From contig JBBSCJ010000002.1 in NCBI GenBank assembly GCA_038250435.1, forward strand, positions 124,001 through 188,000: a DNA stretch of 64,000 nucleotides. Direction: 5' to 3'. Made by a program: the position numbers and the translations under genes. Below, in pieces: positions 1-8,935 of the stretch (the first letter of the stretch is position 1; each line of letters starts with the position of its first letter). The notes under the pieces are model-generated. The model was given only the letters and a program-made list of their open reading frames with translations. It made no database searches and had not been told where the DNA came from. The stretch is from Gemmatimonas sp038250435 (GTDB lineage: Bacteria > Gemmatimonadota > Gemmatimonadetes > Gemmatimonadales > Gemmatimonadaceae).

Positions 1-576
1 GGAGTACGCCTTTTCGGTGCTCATCTTGTAGTCGAAGCCGTTGGCCACGAGATACGCGGACATCTCGGTGCGACCTCCCAGCTCGTCGATGAACTCCTGA
101 TCGAGCCAGGGCTTGTAGACGCGCAGTGCCGGATTGGTGAGCAATCCGTACCGATAGAACCGTTCGATGTCGTTGCCTTTGAACGTGCTGCCGTCGCCCC
201 AGATGTTGACGTCATCTTCGCGCATCGCCGCGACTAGCATCGTGCCCGTGACCGCGCGACCGAGCGGCGTGGTGTTGAAATACGTCTGCCCGGCGGTGGT
301 GATGTGGAAGGCGCCACACTGAAGCGCGGCGAGTCCCTCCGCGACCAGCGGCGACCGGCATTCGATCAGCCGCGCCTTCTCCGCTCCGTAGCCCATCGCC
401 TTGCGCGGAATCTCGTCGTAATCCGTCTCGTCAGGCTGACCCAGATTGGCCGTGTACGCGTACGGCACCGCTCCCTTCGCGCGCATCCAATGGAGCGCCG
501 CGCTGGTGTCGAGTCCACCGGAAAATGCTATGCCGACTTTTTCGCCGACTGGGAGACGCTGCAGAATGTTGGCCAC
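1..576 (-). CDS. argG: Argininosuccinate synthase, N-terminal part (3' end outside window)
   Basis: Joins citrulline and aspartate in an ATP-dependent step of arginine biosynthesis; cytoplasmic. The reverse strand reads 192 codons without a stop. They contain the ATP-pyrophosphatase P-loop AFSGGLDTS near residues 17-25 and the long conserved stretches YAYTANLGQPDE, FNTTPLGRAVTGTMLV, WGDGSTFKGNDIERFYRYGLLTN and KPWLDQEFIDELGGR. These match the longer E. coli-type ArgG rather than the short ArgG class. I place the start at the GTG ending at 576 because the next residues (VANILQRLPVG) align with the usual N-terminus (MTTILKHLPVG). There is no strong ribosome binding site. Transcribed divergently from the MATE gene. 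Confidence 0.95.
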   Translation of the reverse strand, partial: MANILQRLPVGEKVGIAFSGGLDTSAALHWMRAKGAVPYAYTANLGQPDETDYDEIPRKAMGYGAEKARLIECRSPLVAEGLAALQCGAFHITTAGQTYFNTTPLGRAVTGTMLVAAMREDDVNIWGDGSTFKGNDIERFYRYGLLTNPALRVYKPWLDQEFIDELGGRTEMSAYLVANGFDYKMSTEKAYS

Positions 577-750
577 GACAAGACTCGGAGACGAGCAGGA
601 AAGGACGGTCCGATGCCCGCGACGGGGCCCCGCAGGCAATCGCGCGGGGCGTCCGCCGCCGGGCTCGGCGAACAGGTGGGGAATTTACAAGAATCTGCCG
701 GTGACCGCGCCATATTTGTCGGGTCGGTCAGCTCGTAACCCCGGGATCTC

Positions 751-2202
751 ATGCGCGCACCTCCTCAGAATATCCCGACAAACCACGACGACGCCCCACC
801 CGAAGATGTAGAGGTGCCTACCGGTCTGTGGCAGGACGTGCGTGATGCGCTGCGCGGCACGTCGCAGGACTGCACCGCCGGTACCATCAGACGCGCGATC
901 GTGCTGCTGGCGTTGCCGATGGTGATCGAAATGTCGATGGAAAGCATTTTCGCGGTGGTCGACGTGTTTTTCGTCGGACGCCTGGGGGCGGCGGCCGTCG
1001 CCACTGTCGGATTGACCGAGTCGCTGATGATTCTGATCTACGCGATTGCGTTCGGTCTCAGCATCGGGGCCTCAGCCACGGTGGCGCGGCGGGTCGGCGA
1101 GAAAGACGCCGACGGGGCAGCGCGAGCGGCTGTACAAGTACTCCTGCTTGGAGGCTTCGTCGCCACCCTCCTCTGCATCGCCGGTTCGATCTGGGCGCGT
1201 GAGTTACTCACACTCATGGGCGCCGATGCTGCGGTGCTGGAAGGTGGCACGATGTACGCTCGGGTCACTTTGAGTGGGAGCGCGACGGCCTTTCTGCTCT
1301 TCCTCGTGAATGCGGTCTTTCGCGGCGCGGGCGACGCCGCCGTCGCGATGCGTGTGCTGATCCTTGGCAACGGCGTCAACTGCCTGCTCGATCCGGCGCT
1401 GATCTTCGGACTCGGTCCGTTCCCCGAGCTCGGATTGACCGGGGCGGCGATTGCCACCACGAGCGGTCGCGGCCTTGGGTTGCTCTATACGCTGTTCCTG
1501 CTCGCGCGTGGAACCGGACACTTGGCGATACGGGCGCGCCATGTACGGATTGAGACCGCCACCATGCGGAGCATCGCGCAGCTTTCCGGTTGGGGCACGG
1601 TCCAGGTCGCGATGGGATCGATGAGTTGGATCGCTCTCGTACGGCTCGTGTCGCAATTCGGTACCAGCGCGATGGCGGGCTATACAATCGCCATACGCAT
1701 CGTGATTTTCGCCCTCATGCCGGCTTTTGGCATCGGCGCGGCAGCCGCCACCATGGTCGGGCAATCGCTTGGGGCGAAGCTGCCGACGCGCGCAGAACGC
1801 GCGGTCTGGACGGCGGTCAAGTTGAATATGCTCATGCTCGGAGCCTTCGGCGTGCTCTTTCTGGCGTTCGCGCCGCAGCTGGTGGGGCTGTTCACCGACG
1901 CCCCGGACGTGGCACGAGTGGCGGTTTATGGCGTGCGCGTGATCGGCCTGGGTTTCCCCGTGTACGCGCTGGGCATGGTGCTCGAACAAGCCTTCAATGG
2001 CGCGGGCGACACGCGGACACCGACGTGGATCAACTTCTTCGCATTCTGGATCGTGCAGATTCCGTTGGCGTGGTGGCTGTCCCATTCACTTCAACGTGAA
2101 GAGCACGGCGTCTTCATGGCGGTGCCGATTGCGTACACCGCCCTCGCGCGCGCGAGCGCGATCCTGTTCCGCCGCGGCGCGTGGAAACGCAAGATGGTGT
2201 AG
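751..2202 (+). CDS. MATE family efflux transporter
   Basis: Predicted inner-membrane antiporter of the MATE/NorM-DinF superfamily, exporting drugs or metabolites using a cation gradient. The 483-residue protein has about 12 hydrophobic helices after a roughly 45-residue polar N-terminal tail, the normal length for the family. Both halves carry the family pattern: an early P-x-V/M-x-E segment (ALPMVIEMSMESIFAVVDVFFVGRLG) and a later repeat with GWGTVQVAMGSMSW. GAGDT near the C-terminus (QAFNGAGDTRTPTW) is also typical. Substrate cannot be read from sequence. Divergent from argG with a 174-base gap in which I see no clear promoter. Confidence 0.9.
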   Translation: MRAPPQNIPTNHDDAPPEDVEVPTGLWQDVRDALRGTSQDCTAGTIRRAIVLLALPMVIEMSMESIFAVVDVFFVGRLGAAAVATVGLTESLMILIYAIAFGLSIGASATVARRVGEKDADGAARAAVQVLLLGGFVATLLCIAGSIWARELLTLMGADAAVLEGGTMYARVTLSGSATAFLLFLVNAVFRGAGDAAVAMRVLILGNGVNCLLDPALIFGLGPFPELGLTGAAIATTSGRGLGLLYTLFLLARGTGHLAIRARHVRIETATMRSIAQLSGWGTVQVAMGSMSWIALVRLVSQFGTSAMAGYTIAIRIVIFALMPAFGIGAAAATMVGQSLGAKLPTRAERAVWTAVKLNMLMLGAFGVLFLAFAPQLVGLFTDAPDVARVAVYGVRVIGLGFPVYALGMVLEQAFNGAGDTRTPTWINFFAFWIVQIPLAWWLSHSLQREEHGVFMAVPIAYTALARASAILFRRGAWKRKMV

Positions 2203-2342
2203 CCACGGCGCACACAGATCGCGCCGCAGTCGGCGCGCATGCACGAAGGGCAGGAGCACCACTGCACGCGATCGTCTGCGTGCCCTGATACGCCCTGCCC
2301 CTCACGCGCGCGCCTGCATTCTGGCTGCCGTGCGGCTGCCGT

Positions 2343-2870
2343 TTACATGGCGTCCATGCGCAGGTCGCCACAGGCCACGATCGTGCCCAGGTCACTTGGC
2401 GAAAGATGCACATTGACGTGATAGTCGCCCGAAGTCGGTGGGGCAACGTTTATGGTCGCAGTCGACGTGGCAGCTCCGTTTGCATCGGCGGTCAGCGGCG
2501 GATAGTCTGCGGCCGGTCCGACGATGTCGCCGCCGGAGGCACAGGTGCCCGCGTGGATGTGCCAGGGATGCGTGCCATTCGCCGGCGCTCCCGCGATGGT
2601 AACCTCAGCCATCGTGGTGTTCGCCGTGGTGCCGGGCATCGCTGACGCCGTTCCGGTCACGTTCGTGCCGCTCATCGACGTGAGCGACGTGGTCCAGCGG
2701 CCCGTCATCTTGTCTCCCATCGCTGTACCGGTTCCCATCGCGTCCTTGTCAGCCATGACGGCAGCGGTCGTGTCGGTCATCTTGTCGCTATCTCCAGCGC
2801 AAGCGGTCAGCGCGCCAAAAGCCAACGCCACGCCTAGCCCCTGCAGGGTTCGCCAGGATCCAATGTGCAT
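2343..2870 (-). CDS. CHRD/SodC-like lipoprotein, function unknown
   Basis: A 175-residue exported protein. The N-terminus is a lipoprotein signal (hydrophobic stretch, then LTACAGD), followed by a Met/Asp/Thr-rich linker. The folded part carries HPWHIHAGTC, GIVGP-like DIVGPAADYPPL, YHVNVHLS and GTIVACGDL. This pattern is found in CHRD and Cu/Zn-superoxide-dismutase-like domains. Histidines are present, but the full set of Cu/Zn SOD ligands is not obvious, so enzymatic activity is not claimed. I chose the ATG at 2870 over longer frames because GGAGG lies four bases upstream and the signal peptide begins there. Convergent with the MATE gene. Confidence 0.75.
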   Translation of the reverse strand: MHIGSWRTLQGLGVALAFGALTACAGDSDKMTDTTAAVMADKDAMGTGTAMGDKMTGRWTTSLTSMSGTNVTGTASAMPGTTANTTMAEVTIAGAPANGTHPWHIHAGTCASGGDIVGPAADYPPLTADANGAATSTATINVAPPTSGDYHVNVHLSPSDLGTIVACGDLRMDAM

Positions 2871-3044
2871 GTTACCTCCAAACAAGGATGGTGATGCCAG
2901 TTCACCAAGCGCCACTGTGACGCGGTTCGAGCATACGTAAGCGTTATGCACAATACGTGCTCGTGCGCTGAGGTCGGCAGCCTGAGCGTGGTCGTGGTTA
3001 CACTTACTCCGAGAGTGTCCGCGTTCCTTGTACCCGGCGATGCC

Positions 3045-3887
3045 ATGTCCCGACTGTCCGTGTTGCCTCAATATCTCCTGCCGAAGCAGGCTCTGACATC
3101 GCTCGCCGGGAGAATCGCAGCGGCGCGTGGCGGCGCATTCACCGCTTCGCTCATCCGGTGGTTTGTGGGGCAATACGGCGTGAATATGGATGAGGCCGCA
3201 CAATCCGATATCCGCACCTATACGTCGTTCAACGAGTTCTTCGCACGAGCGCTGAAGCCCGGAGCCCGTCCGATCGCCGCTGCCGACCTCATCTGCCCGA
3301 TTGACGGTGCGATCAGCCAGTGTGGCCCGATTCATGTCGACCAGCTTTTGCAGGCCAAGGGACATCAGTATTCCACCAGCGCGCTCGTGGGCGGCGATGC
3401 TGCCCTCGCGCTGCAGTTCACCGATGGCCGCTTCGTCACGCTATATCTGAGCCCACGGGATTACCATCGCATTCACATGCCGTGCGACGGACGCCTCCTG
3501 CGCATGGTCCACGTGCCGGGCGACCTGTTTTCCGTAAACCCCACTACGGCGCGGGGCATCCCGGGGCTGTTCGCGCGCAACGAGCGTGTCGTCTGCGTCT
3601 TTGAAGGAGCTCGAGGCCCGTTCGTCTTGGTGCTCGTGGGCGCCACCATCGTTGGCAGCATGTCTACCGTCTGGCATGGCATCGTGAATCCGCCTCGTCC
3701 CGGCGTTGTGCGCGAGTGGGAGTACCGCACCGGGTCCATTGCTCTGAAGCAGGGCGATGAGATGGGGCGCTTTCTTTTGGGCTCCACCGTCATACTGCTT
3801 TTCCCGAGGCAGAGCATGACCTTCGACACCAGTTGGAAGGCCGAGCGCCCGGTGCGCATGGGTGAGGCCCTGGGAATGTTCGTGTAA
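3045..3887 (+). CDS. psd: Phosphatidylserine decarboxylase proenzyme
   Basis: Converts phosphatidylserine to phosphatidylethanolamine at the inner membrane. The 280-residue proenzyme ends with the pyruvoyl-forming motif LGST; the serine that self-cleaves is residue 247, close to the C-terminus as in the long, proteobacterial-type enzymes. Other conserved blocks are FNEFFARALKPGARP, PIDGAISQ, LYLSPRDYHRIHMPCDG and GDLFSVNP. The ATG at 3045 begins MSRLSVLPQYLLPKQALT, the normal family N-terminus; an in-frame ATG at 2946 would add an unrelated 33-residue leader. Divergent from the CHRD-like gene. Confidence 0.94.
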   Translation: MSRLSVLPQYLLPKQALTSLAGRIAAARGGAFTASLIRWFVGQYGVNMDEAAQSDIRTYTSFNEFFARALKPGARPIAAADLICPIDGAISQCGPIHVDQLLQAKGHQYSTSALVGGDAALALQFTDGRFVTLYLSPRDYHRIHMPCDGRLLRMVHVPGDLFSVNPTTARGIPGLFARNERVVCVFEGARGPFVLVLVGATIVGSMSTVWHGIVNPPRPGVVREWEYRTGSIALKQGDEMGRFLLGSTVILLFPRQSMTFDTSWKAERPVRMGEALGMFV

Positions 3888-4131
3888 GGTGGCACGGCCG
3901 TGGTGGACGGATTTCATGCCTCCCGTAGTTCTTGCTGCTACGGTCGGGACACTGACCTGTGGTCAAACGCCAAGTGCAGGCAAGTGCAGGCACGCGCGCC
4001 AGACGTCGCCCGCCAGTGGCGGTTCCGGGATTTCGAGGGCAGACTGTGACTTCGTCGATAGTTCGAACGGCGTGCGATCCGTCTGCCTGTTCGACATGAC
4101 CCAACTCATCCCTTTTTGCAGGATCGACCGC

Positions 4132-6762
4132 ATGTCCGCGTCCCTCTGGCGCTCCGTCGCGCTCGCGACGGCTCTCACTGTTCCCGCGTCCGCACGCTCC
4201 GCGCAGGCACAGCACACGTTTACCCAACCCGGTGCCACCTATAACGCGGCCGTTCCCACGCCGCAGGCGGTACTCGGCTACGAATTGGGCGAGCGCTTCA
4301 CCACGCACCGCGCGATGATGCGCTACATCGAACGGGTGGCCGCCGCCAGCGGGCGCGTGAGAGTGGACACGGTCGCCCGTTCGTTCGAAGGGCGCGAGAT
4401 GCTCCTCCTCACGATCAGCAGTGAAGCGAATCTTGCGCGCATGGCCGAGATCCGGCGCGATGCGAGGCGGGTAGCCGACCCACGCGGGGCCGGTGGCGCC
4501 GAGATCGACGCGGCCGTGGTGCGACTTCCGAGCATTGTGTGGCTGGCGCACTCGGTGCACGGTGGTGAAGCCTCCGGAGTCGAGGCGGGATTGGGGCTGC
4601 TGTACCAGCTCGCCGCCGGCACCGACGCCGACACCCGGCTCGCGCTGGACAGCACGGTGGTGCTCATCGATCCCAATCAGAATCCCGATGGGCGCGAGCG
4701 CCACACGCACGATGTAGAGCGGACCGGCAGCGCCCGAGGCTCCCCCACCGATGCCAGCGCGCTCAACAACGTCGGCTCGTGGCCCGGCCCGCGCACTTCG
4801 CACTATTACTTCGACCTCAATCGCGACTGGTATACGCAGTCGCACCCGGAGTCGCGCGGTCGCGTGCGCAGCTTCCTGCAATGGTGGCCCCACGTGGCCG
4901 TGGATCTGCATGAGATGGGCACGAGCTCGACGTTCTATTTTGCCCCGCCGCGCGAACCGGACAACCGGAACAATCCGAAGCATCTGCCCAAGTGGTTCGA
5001 CATCTTCGCGGCCGCGCATGGGTCCGCCTTCGACGAGCACGGCTGGAGCTATTTCCGTCGTGAAGGCTACGATTCGTTCTACCCGGGCTACGGGGAGGGG
5101 TGGCCGATGCTTACGGGCGCGATCGGCATGCTGTTCGAGTCGGCCTCCAGCGGCGGCGGCGCGGTGCGCCGCGGCGACGGAACCATCCGCACCCTCAAAC
5201 AGGCAGCGTGGGAGCACTATACCGCAGAATGGGCCACGGTGCAGACGTCGGCCCGTCGACGTACGGAGCTCGTACGCGACTACGCGGCCGCGCGCGCAAA
5301 CGCCATCACGGTGCATGCGCGCGGCCCGATACGCGCAATCGTCATCGCGCGCGATTCGCAAGGGCGCGCGGATTCACTCGCGCAGAAGCTGCTGGACAAT
5401 GGCATTGATGTGCTACGGCTTAGCGGGAACAGCGTTGTGCCTGGCGCTCTCGCCTACGGCGCACGTACGGCGGCGGCGGCCACGGTGCGCGGCGGCAGTT
5501 ACGTGGTCGATCTGGCGCAGCCGCAGGGGCACCTCGCCAAGGCGCTGCTCGAGCCCGACGCGGCGCTCGATTCGGCATTCATCGCCTTCGAACTCGAACT
5601 TCGTCGCACCGGACAGCCCGATCGTTTCTACGACCTGACAGCGTGGTCGCTCCCTTTGGCGTGGCGCGTGGACGCGTATACCGCCCCGGCGGTGCCGACC
5701 AACACCGAGCGTGTGCTATCGATTGCGCGCGTGCCTTTCACCGCACCTGCGCGCGCCAACTACGGCTACGCGTTCGCCCCCGGTAGTGAAGCGTCGATTC
5801 GCCTGCTCGCATCGCTGCTCGCCGATTCAGTACGCGTGTCGTACGCGCCAAACAGCTTCACGTCGCGCGGCACGACGTTCCCTCACGGAGCGTTCCTCGT
5901 GCGGGTGGCGCCCAATCGCGCTGACGTGCATGATGTCGTGGCCCGACATGCATCGGCAGCGGGGGCGGAGGTCGCCGCCATTGCCTCTGCCGGCGTTGAC
6001 GAAGGTACCGATCTGGGGAGCAACTCTGTCGTACCGGTACCGCGTCCTGCGGTAGCGCTGCTCGGCGGGGCGCCGATCAATGGCACGTCATTCGGCTTCA
6101 GCTGGTACGCACTCGATCAGCGTATCGGTTACCCGTCCACGTTGATCGATGCCGCATTCGTGACCGACGGCGACCTGTCGCAGTTCACCGTGTTGGTAAT
6201 ACCTTCGGTTAGTGCCGGTCCGCTCGACCGCGCGCTCGGCGATGTCGGACGTACGCGACTCGTGGAGTGGGTGCGCCAGGGTGGCATACTGGTGACCATC
6301 GACGCGGCCAGCGCCTGGCTTGCGCAGGAACGTGTGGGATTGGTGCGCACCCGCGTGATGCGCGACACCCTGCGAGCCGACAGCACCGGCGGTGCGCCAC
6401 TCTCCTCGAGCCTCCCCGGAGTCATGGCGCGCGCCACCGTCGACACCCTGTCGCCGCTCCTCGCTGGTATTTCCTCGCGCGAGATCCCTGTGTTCGCCAA
6501 CGGTGATCGCGTGTTCACCGTGCCGCGAGACCTTGCGGCCGGCGAGGCCGTGATGCGCTTTGCGCCCGCCGCGCGCGTTCGACTTTCCGGTTTCTTCTGG
6601 CCGGAAATGCCGGCGAGAATCGCTGGCTCGCCCTACCTGTGGACAGAGCGCGCCGGACGCGGACGCGTCATTCTCTTCGCGCAGGATCCGGTGTACCGCG
6701 ATCAGCTCCGGGGGACGCTTCCGCTCTTCGCCAACGCCATTCTCCTCGGCGGCGCCTTTTAG
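4132..6762 (+). CDS. Secreted M14 family zinc metallocarboxypeptidase
   Basis: An 876-residue exported peptidase. A signal peptide (residues 1 to about 25, ending SARSAQAQ) precedes an M14 domain. Zinc ligands are visible as H143 and E146 in HSVHGGEASG and H260 in VDLHEMG; the probable catalytic glutamate is E336 in GMLFESAS. PNQNPDGRERHTH and DLNRDWYTQSHPESR are typical of the bacterial M14 subgroup in which a large C-terminal region follows the catalytic domain. The remaining roughly 450 residues include a glutamine-amidotransferase-like stretch of unknown role. The ATG at 4132 has AGGATC upstream and starts the signal peptide. It probably degrades peptides outside the cytoplasm; the substrate is unknown. 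Confidence 0.85.
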   Translation: MSASLWRSVALATALTVPASARSAQAQHTFTQPGATYNAAVPTPQAVLGYELGERFTTHRAMMRYIERVAAASGRVRVDTVARSFEGREMLLLTISSEANLARMAEIRRDARRVADPRGAGGAEIDAAVVRLPSIVWLAHSVHGGEASGVEAGLGLLYQLAAGTDADTRLALDSTVVLIDPNQNPDGRERHTHDVERTGSARGSPTDASALNNVGSWPGPRTSHYYFDLNRDWYTQSHPESRGRVRSFLQWWPHVAVDLHEMGTSSTFYFAPPREPDNRNNPKHLPKWFDIFAAAHGSAFDEHGWSYFRREGYDSFYPGYGEGWPMLTGAIGMLFESASSGGGAVRRGDGTIRTLKQAAWEHYTAEWATVQTSARRRTELVRDYAAARANAITVHARGPIRAIVIARDSQGRADSLAQKLLDNGIDVLRLSGNSVVPGALAYGARTAAAATVRGGSYVVDLAQPQGHLAKALLEPDAALDSAFIAFELELRRTGQPDRFYDLTAWSLPLAWRVDAYTAPAVPTNTERVLSIARVPFTAPARANYGYAFAPGSEASIRLLASLLADSVRVSYAPNSFTSRGTTFPHGAFLVRVAPNRADVHDVVARHASAAGAEVAAIASAGVDEGTDLGSNSVVPVPRPAVALLGGAPINGTSFGFSWYALDQRIGYPSTLIDAAFVTDGDLSQFTVLVIPSVSAGPLDRALGDVGRTRLVEWVRQGGILVTIDAASAWLAQERVGLVRTRVMRDTLRADSTGGAPLSSSLPGVMARATVDTLSPLLAGISSREIPVFANGDRVFTVPRDLAAGEAVMRFAPAARVRLSGFFWPEMPARIAGSPYLWTERAGRGRVILFAQDPVYRDQLRGTLPLFANAILLGGAF

Positions 6763-7604
6763 CCGCCAAGTGTGGCAAGGCACGCGTCCAACTGCGCCGC
6801 GGACGTCGGCAGCGTCACGTTGAACGTGTGCGACAATCGTGATGCATCGAGCACCGAATACGCCGGGCGCGCAGCCGGCGTGGGATACTCTGCACTACTG
6901 ATTGCGTGCACCTGCCGCGCGCGCACCACTCCGAACCGCTCCTCGTGCTGTCGCGCATGCTGCACGATCGCGTCAGCGAAGGCGTGCCACGAGCAGCGGC
7001 CACTCCCGGCGAGGTGATATGTACCCGCTTGCGACGGCTGGGGATTGCGGGCAATCACCTGCGCCGTCGCGTCCGCAATGGCGCGGCTCCAGGTGGGCAC
7101 GCCGACCTGATCACTGACCACCCGAAGCTCGTCGCGCTCCTGCGCCAGTCGCAGCATAGTGCGCAGAAAGTTCTTCCCGCGCGTGCCGTATACCCACGAC
7201 ACCCGGAAGATGAGATGCTGTGCACACGCGGCGCGCACCGCACCGTCGCCGGCAACTTTGGTGCGTCCATATACTCCGAGCGGATTCGGCGCGTCCTCTT
7301 CGTCGTAGGGCCGCGTGGCCGTTCCGTCAAACACGTAATCCGTGGAGAAATGCACCATCCACGCGCCGCACGACGCTGCCTCCTCGGCGAGAATGCGCGG
7401 CACTGCAGCGTTGAGCCAAGTGGCTGCCGCGACATCAGTTTCGGCGGCATCGACGGCCGTGTACGCAGCCGCGTTCACAACCCAGTTCGGCTTGAGTTCA
7501 CGCACGACGGCGCGAGTCGTCGGCGCGGCATACCCCAGCGGCGCGAGCGTGTGACGCAGCTCCCATCCCACCTGACCGTTTGCCCCAATCAGCAGAATCT
7601 TCAT
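6759..7604 (-). CDS. rfbD: dTDP-4-dehydrorhamnose reductase family protein
   Basis: Would reduce dTDP-4-keto-L-rhamnose to dTDP-L-rhamnose for surface polysaccharide. The 281 residues show the nucleotide-binding GANGQVGWEL at the N-terminus, VVNAAAYTAVDAAE, the catalytic-type HFSTDYVFDG with YGRTK (Tyr and Lys of the SDR centre), FRVSWVYG and YPTPAARPAYSVLD. Compared with E. coli RfbD, about 15-20 residues are missing after LAPLG, where beta-strand 2 and the cofactor-selecting loop should be. The start ATG overlaps the stop of the aminotransferase gene (ATGA), so the two are translationally coupled. No other rml genes are present here, so the symbol rests on similarity alone. Confidence 0.82.
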   Translation of the reverse strand: MKILLIGANGQVGWELRHTLAPLGYAAPTTRAVVRELKPNWVVNAAAYTAVDAAETDVAAATWLNAAVPRILAEEAASCGAWMVHFSTDYVFDGTATRPYDEEDAPNPLGVYGRTKVAGDGAVRAACAQHLIFRVSWVYGTRGKNFLRTMLRLAQERDELRVVSDQVGVPTWSRAIADATAQVIARNPQPSQAGTYHLAGSGRCSWHAFADAIVQHARQHEERFGVVRARQVHAISSAEYPTPAARPAYSVLDASRLSHTFNVTLPTSAAQLDACLATLGG

Positions 7605-8935
7605 GGAGTGGTGGAAGCGTTCGCGTTCGCGTTTGCGGGCGGCAGCGAGAGCCGCAGCGCCGCCGCGAACCGCGGCGCGTCGGCCGTTTTGAGCCCGCAC
7701 ACTCCGACTCGCAGTCCTTCTCGCATCGGCACCACGAACACACCCTGCGCCTGCAGCCGTTCGCAGACGGCAAAGGGCTCCGGAACCGTAAGGGTCACAA
7801 AAAAGCCCCCGTCCCAGGTGGCACCCTCCAACCCTTCGGATTGAAGCGCACGATGGAGTGCCGCCACGCGGGTGGCGAGCACGCCACTCCAGTACGCCTG
7901 CTCATCCGCCAACGCGGCTTGTATGACGACATCCCGGCTCACGCGCACCATGACGCTCATAGGCGCGCGCGCGCAGTTCGAGAACGTGCCGCGGCAGCTG
8001 ATGGCGAGCGCCGCAGCCAACGCGGCCTCGCGCGACCACGGAAACACCAATGCGCCGGCTCGCGCGCCATATAAGGTGAAGGCTTTGCTCAGACTCAGTG
8101 CCGCTCCCACCAACACCCGCGCGCCGGGCCCGCTGTCCGGGCCGGTAGTCCGTTCACCAAAAGCCCGATACGCATCCAACGCGTCCCGCACCGCCTGCGG
8201 GTCACGCGCGTAGTCGAGGTATGCGAGGTCGAGAATCAGCGTCACGGCACCGTGCGCCGACAGCTCTTTGATGAGCGACAGCAGCGCGAAACGGTTGGGC
8301 GCCGAGAGGCTGCGGCCGGTGGGATTGTGGCATGGGTCGTTGAGCCAGAGCACCAGCCGACGCTGCGCCTGCAGAATCGACAGCGCTGCTGTTCGCCATG
8401 CCGCCACGTCCAACGCTCCGCCGATGTCAGGATACGGCACCGTGGCCAGCTGCACGCCATTCTCGACGGCGAGCGTAGCGTATGGGCCCCAGAACGGCGC
8501 AGCCGTGAGTAACGTCTGCCCCGGCTCGAGCAGGTTGCGTAGGCTCAGCGCCAGCGCCCCGGTGCCCCCGGGAGTGGCGACACCGACACCGTAACCGGAA
8601 AGCTCGGGCCAGTGACGCTGGGTAAGCGCCAACAGGTACGCCGGGTCGCCGGTGATCGGTGCGTACGGCGAGATTTCCAACGGTGAGAGCTGTCGGTACT
8701 GCTCCATAACCGTACGCAGCACCACCAGCCGACCGTCGTCGTCGAGCAGCGCTCCGACCGTCGCGTTGATCACCGCTTCGCCCGCCGCCGACCGCTTCTG
8801 CGCCGCCGCGTTCAGCGTAAAGATCAGATCGGCGCCGTCAAAGTTGCGTCGAGCGGGAATGAGCTGCTCGAGCATACGCATCACGCGAGTCCCGGGTGCG
8901 GGTGAAGCCAGGTCGAGGTGGGGGCCGACTGTCAC
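7601..8935 (-). CDS. Class I/II PLP-dependent aminotransferase
   Basis: Fold-type I aminotransferase, probably acting on aromatic or dicarboxylic amino acids (AAT I/TyrB-like layout). Visible motifs are TPGGTGALALSLRN (PLP phosphate loop), LNDPCHNPTG, LILDLAYLDYA and SLSKAFTLYGARAG with the Schiff-base lysine at K284, then FVVPMREGLRVGVCGL near the C-terminus. I favour the GTG at 8935 because its GTGA overlaps the TGA of the upstream barrel gene. An in-frame ATG at 8968 would add 11 residues and a 37-base overlap. The C-terminus ends in a short Ala-Asn repeat (NANANAS) encoded by a gcgttc-type hexamer. The exact substrate is not recognisable. Confidence 0.88.
   Translation of the reverse strand: MTVGPHLDLASPAPGTRVMRMLEQLIPARRNFDGADLIFTLNAAAQKRSAAGEAVINATVGALLDDDGRLVVLRTVMEQYRQLSPLEISPYAPITGDPAYLLALTQRHWPELSGYGVGVATPGGTGALALSLRNLLEPGQTLLTAAPFWGPYATLAVENGVQLATVPYPDIGGALDVAAWRTAALSILQAQRRLVLWLNDPCHNPTGRSLSAPNRFALLSLIKELSAHGAVTLILDLAYLDYARDPQAVRDALDAYRAFGERTTGPDSGPGARVLVGAALSLSKAFTLYGARAGALVFPWSREAALAAALAISCRGTFSNCARAPMSVMVRVSRDVVIQAALADEQAYWSGVLATRVAALHRALQSEGLEGATWDGGFFVTLTVPEPFAVCERLQAQGVFVVPMREGLRVGVCGLKTADAPRFAAALRLSLPPANANANASTTP

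Noticed and set aside
3965..3995. Tandem aagtgcaggc repeat before the M14 gene
   Set aside because: Two copies only, with no dyad or promoter relation; probably chance duplication.
3790..5361. 523-codon open frame on the minus strand
   Set aside because: It lies antisense to the M14 peptidase, is very Arg/His/Gly-rich and has no recognisable domain; it is a by-product of GC-rich codon use.
7610..7640. Hexamer repeat near the aminotransferase stop
   Set aside because: A three-unit gcgttc repeat coding for Ala-Asn; not a separate element.
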